Shown here: positions 15,311 to 24,776 of the stretch, piece after piece
Layout: each line of letters opens with the position of its first letter
Numbering within the stretch: position 1 is the first letter of the stretch
DNA from: Pararhizobium arenae
Lineage (GTDB): Bacteria; Pseudomonadota; Alphaproteobacteria; Rhizobiales; Rhizobiaceae
Direction of reading: 5' to 3'
Length of the DNA stretch: 64,000 nt
Assembly: GCF_001931685.1 (NCBI RefSeq)
Contig: NZ_MOOY01000010.1
Coordinates: 1 to 64,000, forward strand
The notes under the pieces: generated by a model
What the model was told of the DNA's origin: nothing
The model's input: the letters and a program-made list of their open reading frames with translations, nothing else
Databases searched by the model: none
Translations under genes and position numbers: made by a program

Positions 15311-17377
15311 ATGACAGCCTACCTGACCGAACTGAACGACCGCCAGCGAGAGGCCGTGGAATATGGGATTGGAACATCGCACGGTGCGGCCAGTAATCCG
15401 TTGCTGATTATCGCCGGTGCTGGATCTGGAAAGACCAACACCCTGGCTCATCGCGTGGCTCACCTGGTCGTCAACGGCGCTGATCCGCGTCGAATCCTCC
15501 TTTTGACCTTCTCCCGCCGTGCTTCGTCTGAAATGGCTCGCCGTGTCCAACGCATCTGCCGGCAGGTGCTTGGCGAGAACGTAGCGATCATGGCCGATGC
15601 ACTCGCCTGGTCCGGCACCTTCCACGGTATCGGCGCGCGGCTGGTGCGAATGTATGCCGAGCAAATTGGCGTCGGCGTTGACTTTACGATTCACGATCGT
15701 GAAGACAGCGCCGATCTTATCAATCTTGTTCGACACGAATTGGGTTTTTCGAAAACCGATGGTCGTTTCCCGACGAAGGGGACATGTATTGCGATTTACT
15801 CCCGCGTCGTAAACTCTGAAAGTTCTATCACTGAGGTTCTGAAATCGGCCTACCCTTGGGCGACAGGTTGGGAGGAACAGCTCAGGCAATTGTTCGCATC
15901 CTATGTCGAAGCAAAGCAAGCGCAGGGTGTCCTGGATTACGACGACCTGCTGCTTTACTGGGCACAGATGATGTCGGACCCGGAGCTCGCTGCAGATGTG
16001 GGCGCCCGTTTCGATCATGTACTTGTTGATGAATACCAAGACACAAACAAGCTTCAGTCATCGATCCTGCTCGCAATGAAACCGGATGGCCGTGGATTAA
16101 CCGTTGTTGGTGACGACGCTCAATCGATTTACTCGTTCCGAGCAGCGACGGTTCGAAACATTCTCGACTTTCCGACGGCGTTCTCGCCTGAGCCTGCCGA
16201 TGTGATTACACTTGACAGGAACTATCGCTCCACACAACCAATCCTTGCCGCGGCAAATGGCGTCATCGATCTCGCTCGAGAGCGTTTCACTAAAAATCTT
16301 TGGACAGACCGGGCTTCCGAACAACGTCCTTGGCTGGTCACGGTGAAAGACGAAACTGAACAGGCAAATTACATTGCCGAGCAGGTGCTGGCAAACCGTG
16401 AGATTGGCATCGCACTCAAAAATCAAGCCGTTCTTTTCCGCGCATCAAATCACAGCGGAGCGCTTGAGGTTGAATTAACTCGCCGCAACATTCCCTTTGT
16501 AAAATTTGGCGGCCTCAAGTTCCTTGACAGTGCACATGTGAAGGATTTGCTTGCCGTCCTCAGATTTGCACAAAACCCGCGAGATCGCGTCGCGGGATTC
16601 CGGTTGCTGCAAATGTTGCCAGGTGTCGGGCCACAGATCGCCGGCAAAATCCTGGACACGATCACAGCAGATCCGGAGCCGCTCCAGTCGCTGGCCGAGA
16701 TACCTCCACCACCCAAGACAGGTGAGGCTTGGCCGACCTTTATCACGATGGTGGCTTGCCTGCGGGCACGGGATGGCGCTTGGCCGAGCGAACTTGAAAC
16801 TGCCCGCACCTGGTATGAGCCTCATCTGGGCAGAATCCACGAGGATGCCGAGGTGCGTAAAGCTGACCTGCTGCAGCTTGAGCAGATTGCGGCTGGCTAT
16901 CCAAGTCGCGAGCGTTTTCTGACCGAACTCACTCTCGATCCGCCCGATGCCACCAGCGATCAGGCGGGAGTTCCCTTGTTGGATGAGGACTATTTGATCC
17001 TCTCGACGATTCACTCGGCCAAAGGTCAGGAATGGCGCTCTGTCTTCATGCTGAACGTTGTCGATGGTTGCATCCCATCTGATCTCGGCGCGGGGACTAC
17101 GGCTGAACTCGAAGAAGAACGGCGCTTACTTTACGTCGGAATGACCCGCGCACGTGACAATCTGGCACTTGTAGTTCCGCAACGGTTCTTCACCTATGGT
17201 CAGAACTCGCAGGGTGACAGGCACGTATATGCATCTCGAACTCGGTTCATTCCGGCAACGCTTCTGCAGTTCTTCGAGGTCACCAGTTGGCCGAAAATCT
17301 CTCCACACGTCACAGAGCGCAGCGCACGCCAGACGAGAATCGACGTAGGTGCTCGCATGCGTTCAATGTGGAAGTAA
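15311..17377 (+). CDS. UvrD/Rep family superfamily 1 DNA helicase
   Basis: 688 residues from the ATG at 15311; an upstream frame extension lacks helicase homology. Motif Q precedes Walker A (IIAGAGSGKT, K41). Walker B is HVLVDEYQDTN (about 235-245), then VVGDDAQSIYSFR (motif III), LDRNYRS (motif IV), LSTIHSAKGQEWRSVF (motif V) and EERRLLYVGMTRARD (motif VI). All SF1A 3'-5' helicase motifs are intact, but the protein is shorter than chromosomal UvrD and lacks its long C-terminal tail. Probably an accessory repair helicase. Rhizobial genomes often carry such paralogues beside ku/ligD-type genes. Confidence 0.93.
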   Translation: MTAYLTELNDRQREAVEYGIGTSHGAASNPLLIIAGAGSGKTNTLAHRVAHLVVNGADPRRILLLTFSRRASSEMARRVQRICRQVLGENVAIMADALAWSGTFHGIGARLVRMYAEQIGVGVDFTIHDREDSADLINLVRHELGFSKTDGRFPTKGTCIAIYSRVVNSESSITEVLKSAYPWATGWEEQLRQLFASYVEAKQAQGVLDYDDLLLYWAQMMSDPELAADVGARFDHVLVDEYQDTNKLQSSILLAMKPDGRGLTVVGDDAQSIYSFRAATVRNILDFPTAFSPEPADVITLDRNYRSTQPILAAANGVIDLARERFTKNLWTDRASEQRPWLVTVKDETEQANYIAEQVLANREIGIALKNQAVLFRASNHSGALEVELTRRNIPFVKFGGLKFLDSAHVKDLLAVLRFAQNPRDRVAGFRLLQMLPGVGPQIAGKILDTITADPEPLQSLAEIPPPPKTGEAWPTFITMVACLRARDGAWPSELETARTWYEPHLGRIHEDAEVRKADLLQLEQIAAGYPSRERFLTELTLDPPDATSDQAGVPLLDEDYLILSTIHSAKGQEWRSVFMLNVVDGCIPSDLGAGTTAELEEERRLLYVGMTRARDNLALVVPQRFFTYGQNSQGDRHVYASRTRFIPATLLQFFEVTSWPKISPHVTERSARQTRIDVGARMRSMWK

Positions 17378-17486
17378 CTTCTATCGCCGTTTACGTTGAA
17401 CGTTTGCGTGCAAGCTATCCAGGTGTTACCGATGAGTTGTCGTTGTGGGTGGAACTGATCTTGAATTCCACCATAACTTCTCCTAC

Positions 17487-17594
17487 CTACGGCTCACCTC
17501 CCACATTGCCGATAGCCTCCAGCAACCGTGACGGCTGTGCGTTGCTGCCGTGGGTAAAAAGGGGCGCTCCCTGCAAAGGGTCGAGTGCTCTCAT
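17487..17594 (-). CDS. Possible 35-residue peptide
   Basis: A short frame starting MRALDPLQGAPLFTHGSNAQ, with a well-placed GGAGG seven bases before the ATG. No homology is recognised. It lies in the gap between the helicase and the esterase on the opposite strand; the ribosome site is the only support. Confidence 0.25.
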   Translation of the reverse strand: MRALDPLQGAPLFTHGSNAQPSRLLEAIGNVGGEP

Positions 17595-17623
17595 TCCTCT
17601 ACCTCCAACGACATTGAGACCGA

Positions 17624-18235
17624 ATGACTGCAGATCACCTCGTAATCATGTTTCATGGCATCGGCGGTTCCGGAGCACAGCTCGAACCACTTGCCGCATC
17701 CTGGCAGCGACATCTTCCTAAGGCGCGGTTCTTAACGCCCGATGCGCCGTACCGCACGAGCTACGGTGGCCATCAATGGTTCAAAGTAGATGGTTTGCAA
17801 TTTGATCCGGTACGTGTCGTGGAGGTACAGCAGGCGCTCGACCGGATAATAGCCGATGCTCTGAAGCGAGAAGGTTTCGCTGATCATTTGGATCGTGTTG
17901 CGTTCGTTGGTGTTTCACAGGGGGCGATCGTTGCACTCGATGCTGTTGCTTCTGGAAGATGGAAGGTCGGGGCACTCGTGGCATTCGCCGGACTACTTCC
18001 ACTGACATCCCTCTCGACCCGGGATAACACGTCTCAGATGCTGCTTGTCCACGGAACAGACGATCGAACGATCCCTCCAATCGCCTCCACCAGCGCCGCG
18101 AGAAAGCTTTTTGACGCCGGGTTTTCTGTCGAACTGGAAATTGAGCCGAACGTAGGGCACACGATTTCGTTGACAGGCGCCGAGAAAGCATTGGGCTTTC
18201 TGCAAAGGACCTTGGCCGGCTCGACGACCCGTTAA
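17624..18235 (+). CDS. Alpha/beta hydrolase, phospholipase/carboxylesterase family
   Basis: 203 residues. The oxyanion HG motif (FHGIGGSGAQL), nucleophile Ser in GVSQGA, an Asp in LVHGTDDRTIPP and the catalytic His in PNVGHTIS complete a Ser-Asp-His triad. APYRTSYGGHQWF is typical of the small YpfH/Est-type carboxylesterases. Cytoplasmic, with no signal peptide. The substrate is unknown. The ATG follows an ATTGAGACCGA context with a weak ribosome site. Confidence 0.88.
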   Translation: MTADHLVIMFHGIGGSGAQLEPLAASWQRHLPKARFLTPDAPYRTSYGGHQWFKVDGLQFDPVRVVEVQQALDRIIADALKREGFADHLDRVAFVGVSQGAIVALDAVASGRWKVGALVAFAGLLPLTSLSTRDNTSQMLLVHGTDDRTIPPIASTSAARKLFDAGFSVELEIEPNVGHTISLTGAEKALGFLQRTLAGSTTR

Positions 18236-18739
18236 TCATTTGGCCTCGCGGGCGTTAGATTATGTCAGCGGAATGCGGAGAGGGTTCATGAGATCAACAA
18301 GGATCAGACTGAGCAACTCCCGGCATTGCCGCCCTTCGCATCCGTTATCGGCTTGAAAGCCATTCCGCGCTCAGGTTCAACAGAGTCTCTAATTGTTCGC
18401 TGACCAGTCGGGCGGCGCGAAGCGTTGAAATTCCGACCACCTTGTGGCCGTCATCCAATCCCGATATTTGAAAGACATTCTCGGCATAACGACGCCGAAA
18501 AGAATTGTAGGGTCGATCGGTTGACTGTTAATCTCGTCGAGGAACCCCGCGATCGGCTATGTAAACCTGGTGGCGGTTGCTGGCGGCCGGCCGAATTACA
18601 TCCGGCCGCGGTTCGTCGGGACGATCCGAGCTCTTTCAACGCCGACAGGGGATACGTGGCGGCGCTCTCCGAGCCAAATAAAGTCAAAACGCCACAGGCA
18701 GCTCAGTGGTCGGATCTCATGTAACGGAACAGGCGCCAC
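18236..18739. other. Gene-free stretch
   Basis: No supported gene, terminator or promoter. Open frames here lack ribosome sites and recognisable residues. Confidence 0.4.
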
Positions 18740-19018
18740 TTATTGAGTGATGCCAGACGCCTCCAGCCGCTTTGCCACAGAGACTGGGATTCCGAGCATC
18801 GCCGTGGAGGCCAACGCTATCGACAGACCCAGCTTCATCGGGAATAAAAGCAACTGATCGAACAATGCACCGTCAGCGTAAACAGGGGCATCTACGCGGG
18901 CCGCTTGTTGAAAAGGCTGGACCACCGCGTCGGCAGCATCTTGTATGTCTGTGCTGCTGACCGGTTCGATACCGGGAATGCCTTTAGGAATCGCTTCACC
19001 AAGCTTCAGGTCTGACAT
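18740..19018 (-). CDS. Hypothetical protein
   Basis: 92 residues from the ATG at 19018, which follows GAAAGGAAACGATT. It opens MSDLKLGEAIPKGIPGIEPV, has an Ala-rich acidic middle and a C-terminal hydrophobic stretch (LLLFPMKLGLSIALASTAMLGIPV) that may be membrane-associated. Not recognised. A minus-strand GGAAC (19068-19072) is followed by ACTT rather than NGTT, so stress control is doubtful. Confidence 0.65.
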   Translation of the reverse strand: MSDLKLGEAIPKGIPGIEPVSSTDIQDAADAVVQPFQQAARVDAPVYADGALFDQLLLFPMKLGLSIALASTAMLGIPVSVAKRLEASGITQ

Positions 19019-19112
19019 AATCGTTTCCTTTCGTGGTTGACGATCCATAAGTACTGCGATGCACAAAAGTTCCAATTGGTGGTGTAGGCGCGTCAAGTTG
19101 ACGGCGGATGGA

Positions 19113-19325
19113 TTACTCCAGATCAAGCGATTGCTTGAGCTCATCGATTCGTTTTGACGCTTCGGCCTTGGTAACTTCCGCTCCATACGCGTAGGGCTGG
19201 TACGCTTCTTCCGACAACGTTTTCAAGTAGGAGCGCTGCGCGCCCGTTATCGGGTCATCACTGCTGACCCAGTCGCCTGGGTCCTTCTGCGTGTTCGACC
19301 ATGTATCGGTTTAGGCGTTGTCCAT
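19113..19325 (-). pseudogene. DUF3072 protein with stop at codon 5
   Basis: From the ATG at 19325, with an ideal CAGGAGATCG ribosome site, the frame reads MDNA, then TAA (19311-19313). It resumes in the same frame as TDTWSNTQKDPGDWV, DDPITGAQRSYLKTLSEEA and VTKAEASKRIDELKQ to a stop at 19113. The resumed part is a complete DUF3072 domain, a small rhizobial protein of unknown function. A single substitution would restore it. It is a young pseudogene, a sequencing error, or is translated from a later non-ATG start. Confidence 0.75.
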
Positions 19326-19401
19326 TATAACGATCTCCTGAATTTGTTCTCTAAAGGTTCTTTGCTGCTTGATGGTTCCGACGTTTGAGCTATCGGCGCA
19401 C

Positions 19402-19426
19402 GGAACTCGTGTGTGGTCTTCTCGTT
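19402..19426 (+). promoter_or_regulatory. EcfG-type promoter of DUF72 gene
   Basis: GGAAC (19402-19406), 16 bases, CGTT (19423-19426). Full consensus, 34 bases before the DUF72 start. Confidence 0.65.
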
Positions 19427-19460
19427 TCGCCCGTACATTCCAACTTCAAGGAGAAGGGTA

Positions 19461-20153
19461 TTGGCGATCATTGCTACCGCCGCCTGGTCCGTTCCTAAAA
19501 AGGTGGCCAACCGGTTTACGCAGGAAGGAAGTGGCCTTACCCGATATGCATCGGTGTTCGACGGTGTTGAGATCAATTCAACTTTCTACCGTCGGCATAA
19601 GACGTCTACCTTCGCGCGATGGGCCGCATCCGTCCCGGAAAACTTTCGCTTCGCGGTCAAGATCCCCAGGGAAATCACCCACGTTCGCGCGATGGAGGAC
19701 ATCGCCGAGCCGGTCGATACGTTCCTCAAGGACATCGCACCTCTGGGAGCGAAACGCGGACCGCTGCTTTGCCAGCTGCCGCCCTCGCTGGTCTTCGACG
19801 CTGACAAGCTCGATCGCGCGTTCAAGGTGATGCGGACTGCAGATGCCGGTCCAATTGTCATTGAGGTTCGGCATAAAAGTTGGGCATCAGCTGAGGCATT
19901 GGACCTGCTGAAGCGATACGCCATCGCGCAGGTTCTTGCTGATCCTGCGGCGGTGTGGCAAGCGAAAGATTTCCAGACGCCACCGAAGTACGTGCGTCTA
20001 CACGGCAAGCCAAAAATCTATTATTCACGTTACACCGACGGCGAGATCAAGACGTTCCGGGACTTCTTGGCCGCAGACGGCTGGTGCGTGTTCGACAATA
20101 CCGCGTCGGGGGCTGCGATCGAAAACGCGCTAGGCATGCTCGACATGCGCTGA
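19461..20153 (+). CDS. DUF72 family protein
   Basis: 230 residues with a TIM-barrel-like fold. The TTG start at 19461 follows AAGGAGAAGGGTA and gives AIIATAAWSVPK, where the family has GTAGWSIP. Other family landmarks are YASVFDGVEINSTFYR, FRFAVKIPREITH, GPLLCQLPPSL, VIEVRHKSW and YVRLHGKPKIYYSRYTD. DUF72 (YecE-like) proteins are of unknown biochemical function and are often stress-associated. A consensus EcfG promoter precedes it. Confidence 0.9.
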   Translation: MAIIATAAWSVPKKVANRFTQEGSGLTRYASVFDGVEINSTFYRRHKTSTFARWAASVPENFRFAVKIPREITHVRAMEDIAEPVDTFLKDIAPLGAKRGPLLCQLPPSLVFDADKLDRAFKVMRTADAGPIVIEVRHKSWASAEALDLLKRYAIAQVLADPAAVWQAKDFQTPPKYVRLHGKPKIYYSRYTDGEIKTFRDFLAADGWCVFDNTASGAAIENALGMLDMR

Positions 20154-20235
20154 AGCATACTCCTCATTCTCCGATAAGTGGTGCCGACGCAGCGGTCCAT
20201 GCGGCAGCAGGCCCTCGACTGTACCGCGACCGGTA

Positions 20236-23200
20236 TTAGCATTTTCGAATTGCCATCACTTGGGTGACAATGCGCTCGAAGAAATTCAGTTGCTCCTCTG
20301 CGGTTTCGGTCGAGATCTCAAATATGATCCGATCTTCGCGTCGAACCGCGCTTTTGTGCTCTGCCAGTAAGGCGATCACCTTTGCCGGCGTTGCTCCCGT
20401 CAGCGTCACTGCCAGTGCTTTGGGCCCTGCCTCTAGTTTGGCGATCCCGAGCCGTCCTGCAGCTAACTCCAAACGGGATGTTTGAAGTAGCGACAATACC
20501 TCCCGTGGTGGCTCGCCGAACCTGTCCTCGATCTCGTCTTCAAGGTCGCACAAGTCGCTTGGTGCGGATGCGCGAAAGAGCTTGGCGTAAAGATTGAGTC
20601 TTACAGCCGGATCAGGCACATAGTCCGCCGGTATTATTCGCAAGACACCGAGATTGAGAACGGCGCGCTGCTGGCTGGCCGAAGGCTGCTTACGCAATTT
20701 CGCGACGGCGTCTGCCAGCAGCTTTTGATAGAGACCTGTGCCGATAGTCTTCATGTGCCCGGCCTGATCCTCGGCAGCGATGTCGCCGCTGCCGCGTAGG
20801 TCGAGATCTCGAAGGCTGATCGCAAGGCCAGCGCCCAGACGATCATTCTCGACCACAGTTGAGAGACGCAGCCGCGTTTCCTCAGCTAACTCCTTCCCTT
20901 CTTCCGTTAGAAGCATTGCCACGCCCTGAACTGATGAACGGCCGACACGTCCGCGCAACTGATGGAGCTGTGCCAGACCAAATCGTTCGGCATGCCAAAC
21001 GAACATTGTATTGGCGCGTGGTACGTCGAGGCCGTTTTCGATAATGTTGGTGGCGAGAAGGACATCGCCGCTACCTTCGGCAAAGCCGACAACCGCCTCG
21101 TCGATAACTGCTGCAGGCATCTTGCCATGAACGACTTTGACCGACAGTTCGGGAACTATTTTCCGCAAGATTTTCCCCACGCCGTCGATATCTTCGATCC
21201 GGGGAACGACAATGAAGCTCTGCCCGCCACGACGATACTCCCGCATCAGGCCGGTTCGCAGCGACGCATTGTCAAACGTCGCAAGCGAGGTGCGAATGGG
21301 TTGGCGCCTGGCGGGGGGTGTCGTCAGAAGGCTTACCGCGTGCACTCCAACCATAGCCATCTGCAAGGTTCTTGGGATCGGTGTCGCCGACATTGTGAGC
21401 GTGTGAAGAGACGGGGCTAACGCGTTCATCGCCCGCTTGTCCTTTATGCCAAACCGGTGCTCTTCATCCACGATCAGCAGTGCGAGACGAGCAAAGCGCA
21501 CGTCTTTCGCAAGGACCGCCTGGGTTGCGACGATCACGTCGATTTCCCCCGCCTCCAGCGCCGCCTTTGCCCGCTTAACCTCGCTTGGCTTGAGCACGCG
21601 CGAGAGCATCCCAACCGAGACACCGGTTCCCTCGAAACGCCGCTCAAACGTTGCAAAGTGCTGGCGGGCTAAGACCGTCGTCGGAGCGATGACAACCACT
21701 TGCCCACCGGCAAACGCGACGGCTGCTGCGGCGCGCAACGCAATTTCCGTTTTGCCAAAACCGACATCGCCGCAGACTAGCCGATTCATCACCTTTCCGG
21801 ATGCTAGATCGGAAAGGACAGCCTTGACGGCTTGGGTTTGATCGGGAGTTTCGGCGAAAGGAAAACGCCGTGTGAAAGCAGTAAATTCAGCGTGAGGTGG
21901 CACGAAAACCGCTGCCCGCGAAGCCTGCCTTTGCTTTGCGACCTTGAGTAGGTGACGCGCTGTGGACCGGACATCTGCTGCGATCTGTTCGCGTTTTTTC
22001 TGCCATGCATCGGTGTGAAGGCGGTCGAGCGTGACAGCCTCGGGTTCAGAGCCATAGCGCCACAGCTTTCCAAATTCCAGCATTGGGACCAGTACGGAGT
22101 CCTCGTCGCGATACTCCAAGCGGGCGGCGTCGCGAGAAACACCGTCGACTAAAATGCTCTCCAGGTTTTTCAGAACTCCAACACCATAGTCCTCGTGAAC
22201 AACGACATCACCTATCCGAAGCTCTGGCTCCGCCAGAAGTGGAACGGAGTTGCTAATCCTGCTGGTTCCGTCGGAAACAGCAACGACGACGACATTCTGC
22301 GCCGCATCGATAAACCCTTGTCGTAAGCCAGCGGTGATCTTCAGCAGGCTTCCCGGTTCGGTCTTCACCACGGCTTCCCAGCTCTCAATGGCTGAAGCTG
22401 CCGCACCGGTTGCGTTGAGCACGCGCCGGCAAAGTGCACCAGAGGCTTTGCCATTTCCGGCTATCACAACCCTTGATCCGCGTTGGAGGCAGTCCTGCAC
22501 GAACCTCACCAACACGTTGCGCGTGTTCGCTTTGGCTTTAAGAGGGGGCAGCTCACTGCCTCCCTCGATATCTATTGTAGATGCACGCTTGGCGCGCCGC
22601 TCCCAAGCGTTTCGATCAAGGTAAAGGGAGCGAGAGAAGGGAGTGCCCATTTCACCCAAATTTTTGTGCGACTCGTGAGCGTCTTCGATGATCTCCAAAT
22701 ACCGCATAAGCTGATCCGTTGCTCCCGGTGCGAGAAGCATGGGTGCATCGTCAATGATATCGAACACGGTCGGCATATCTTGATAATGGCGCAACAGCCG
22801 GCGTTCCATGGTGTCGGTCTTGAGGGGAGCAGCACCTGCGCTGCCCTCGTCAAGAATGGCTTCCGACGCAGGACCGAAAGTTACGCTTTCGAGATAGCTC
22901 TCCGTCCGTTGGGAAACGCGGTCAAAGCCACGCAATTCCTCAACTCGATTGTCCTTCGAAAGAACGATCCGCATCGGACCGGGGGCGCCCGCAGGATAGA
23001 TGTCGATAACATCGTCTCGAACCGCCACTTCACCAGGATCGTCTGCAACGCCTTCTTGCACGTAACCCGTTCTGTGAATGAACATAAAGAACGCATCACG
23101 ATCAAATGGTTTCCCCACCTCGAGTTCGAACCGGGTGTTTGCAATGACTGATATTGGCGCAATACGTTGAAGCGTGGCGTCGAGGGAGGTCAACAGGATT

Positions 23201-23529
23201 TTTGGAGCATCACCGAGCGCCTGCCATATCCGCATAGCATCCATCCGCCGACCCATACAATGCGCAGAAGGCGGCACACGATCATAGGGTAGGCAGTCCC
23301 AAGGCGGTAAAATAACGAGCGCGAGATTGGGAAAAAGGGCGTTGAAGAATTCTGCAATCTCGGCTGCTTGGCCCTCGTTCATCGCGACATAGCAGAGAGC
23401 GCGTTGCGTGCGTTGTAACGATGTGCCTAATCTTGTCGCAATGAAACCTAGCGGGACGTTACCAGCTTGCACGGTCCCAAGCGGAACTTCAGGCACTGAC
23501 ACGGTTCCGATTCCAGACGCAACGCTCAC
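20236..23529 (-). CDS. Mfd-like transcription-repair coupling helicase (paralogue)
   Basis: 1097 residues, slightly shorter than canonical Mfd (about 1150). Order: UvrB-like N-terminal region (LPPWDCLPYDRVPPS), RNA-polymerase-interaction domain (about 438-500, LRIGDVVVHEDYGVGVL), SF2 translocase with Walker A CGDVGFGKTE (about 594), DEEH box (IVDEEHRFGIKDK), SATPIPRTL, and helicase C with QLRGRVGRSS. The C-terminal regulatory D7/TRCF domain (FGEPPREVLSLLQTSRLE) is present. The interaction domain is divergent from the usual LVVHEDHGIGRF pattern. Most likely a second, stress-regulated Mfd; the GTG start at 23529 is preceded by an EcfG promoter. Confidence 0.9.
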   Translation of the reverse strand: MSVASGIGTVSVPEVPLGTVQAGNVPLGFIATRLGTSLQRTQRALCYVAMNEGQAAEIAEFFNALFPNLALVILPPWDCLPYDRVPPSAHCMGRRMDAMRIWQALGDAPKILLTSLDATLQRIAPISVIANTRFELEVGKPFDRDAFFMFIHRTGYVQEGVADDPGEVAVRDDVIDIYPAGAPGPMRIVLSKDNRVEELRGFDRVSQRTESYLESVTFGPASEAILDEGSAGAAPLKTDTMERRLLRHYQDMPTVFDIIDDAPMLLAPGATDQLMRYLEIIEDAHESHKNLGEMGTPFSRSLYLDRNAWERRAKRASTIDIEGGSELPPLKAKANTRNVLVRFVQDCLQRGSRVVIAGNGKASGALCRRVLNATGAAASAIESWEAVVKTEPGSLLKITAGLRQGFIDAAQNVVVVAVSDGTSRISNSVPLLAEPELRIGDVVVHEDYGVGVLKNLESILVDGVSRDAARLEYRDEDSVLVPMLEFGKLWRYGSEPEAVTLDRLHTDAWQKKREQIAADVRSTARHLLKVAKQRQASRAAVFVPPHAEFTAFTRRFPFAETPDQTQAVKAVLSDLASGKVMNRLVCGDVGFGKTEIALRAAAAVAFAGGQVVVIAPTTVLARQHFATFERRFEGTGVSVGMLSRVLKPSEVKRAKAALEAGEIDVIVATQAVLAKDVRFARLALLIVDEEHRFGIKDKRAMNALAPSLHTLTMSATPIPRTLQMAMVGVHAVSLLTTPPARRQPIRTSLATFDNASLRTGLMREYRRGGQSFIVVPRIEDIDGVGKILRKIVPELSVKVVHGKMPAAVIDEAVVGFAEGSGDVLLATNIIENGLDVPRANTMFVWHAERFGLAQLHQLRGRVGRSSVQGVAMLLTEEGKELAEETRLRLSTVVENDRLGAGLAISLRDLDLRGSGDIAAEDQAGHMKTIGTGLYQKLLADAVAKLRKQPSASQQRAVLNLGVLRIIPADYVPDPAVRLNLYAKLFRASAPSDLCDLEDEIEDRFGEPPREVLSLLQTSRLELAAGRLGIAKLEAGPKALAVTLTGATPAKVIALLAEHKSAVRREDRIIFEISTETAEEQLNFFERIVTQVMAIRKC

Positions 23530-23564
23530 CTAAACCTGCCACTCCATCTATCAGCGCCTATTGC

Positions 23565-23589
23565 AACTGACTCGCGGTCATTCTGTTCC
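23565..23589 (-). promoter_or_regulatory. EcfG-type promoter of the Mfd-like gene
   Basis: GGAAC (23585-23589, minus strand), 16 bases, AGTT (23565-23568). It predicts a leader of about 30 bases before the GTG at 23529. Confidence 0.6.
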
Positions 23590-23970
23590 ACTCGCGTGTG
23601 GTGAAGTGACGAACGTTGACCCCTAGCGCCGACAACTGACCCTTGTGCGGAATTCGTGATACCGAAATCTACGAAGACGAACGAAACGATACGGTCGCTG
23701 CTTACGAGCGTGCATCGGGTTCCGAGGATGTAAACTCGCAGTCTCACGCGTGCTTTATCAAAGTGCGCCAGGATGAGCTTCCCCGCGAGACTAGATTGAG
23801 ACGACCGCGATTGGCGACGTGACCTCGCGAACTCCAATGACAAGTCTCATTCCAGAATAATCGCCTGCATTTCGTTCGCTGCAGTTGCCATGAATGGATG
23901 CGCGTTCGCTGTGGTCGTGTCGCCAGCATGCACGATTGCTACCTGGTAACTGGGATCAGCGGCATCTTCC
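23590..23970. other. Gene-free stretch upstream of EAL remnant
   Basis: No gene is supported. If the EAL remnant once had an N-terminal GGDEF or sensor part, it has been lost here. Confidence 0.35.
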
Positions 23971-24657
23971 GTGGAAAAGGATATCAGGTTTTCGTGGGCC
24001 GGACGCTGGCAGCGAGACGACAAGTCCTTTGCACCGCCTGATCGGTTCATTCAGGTTGCCGAGGAAACAGGGCTCATTACCGCCTTGTGCGAACACTTGC
24101 TACGTCAAGCGTGCACGGACGCGTCAGGATGGCCCGACGGGCTTATTCTATCATTCAACCTCTCGCCCATACAAATTGAAGATCGACTCCTGGTCAGCAG
24201 AATTGGCCGAATTTTGCAGGAGACCGGATTGCCAAGTTCCCGGCTCGAAATCGAGATTACTGAAAACGCGTTGATCGGTGATCCTGATCGAGCTGCCAAT
24301 GTTATCGAGCAGCTTCACGCCGTTGGGATACAGGTGGCACTGGATGATTTCGGGACTGGCTACTCCAGTTTATCACAACTGGCGCGTTTCCAGTTCGACA
24401 AGATCAAGATCGATAAAAGCTTCGTCTCCGGGTCCGCTGCAAACCAAAAGAACGAAAAGATCATCGATGCCATCATGGGGTTGGGTCGTAGCCTCAATCT
24501 AAAGATCACTGTCGAAGGGATCGAGGAAAACAAACAGCTTGCCTACTTCATGGGGCACGGATGCGACGTAGGACAGGGATATTTGTTAGGAAAAGCAATG
24601 CCGTCATTTGAAGTGCTGTCATTCCTAGACGCTTACAGTCAGGCGTTGAAAGCCTGA
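23971..24657 (+). pseudogene. EAL-domain remnant (c-di-GMP phosphodiesterase), N-terminus lost
   Basis: Most of an EAL domain is readable: PPDRFIQVAEETGLI, LSFNLSPIQIED, RLEIEITENALI, VALDDFGTGYSSL, FDKIKIDKSF, TVEGIEE and GQGYLLGKAMP. The beginning is missing. The signature E-x-L motif, which should come just before RW, is replaced by KDIRFSWAGRWQRDD; bases 23978-23990 give GYQVF in another frame, which suggests a frameshift in the old GYEALARW segment. Without the catalytic Glu of EAL it cannot hydrolyse c-di-GMP as written. Confidence 0.7.
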
Positions 24658-24776
24658 CATGAAAGAGCATCATCCAAAATGAGCAGGAAAGTCTCTTCCA
24701 TATGGCATGAAGCTCGGAGTTCCAGCGCAAATAGGTAAGCCAACCTGAGGCGTAAGGAGGTTGCCTCGAATACGAG

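Noticed and set aside
15224-16039. 271-codon minus-strand frame opposite the helicase
   Set aside because: The plus strand carries all SF1 helicase motifs; the opposite frame is incidental.
19068-19072. Possible EcfG promoter for the 92-residue protein at 18740
   Set aside because: The -10 reads ACTT at 16 bases and CTTA at 17.
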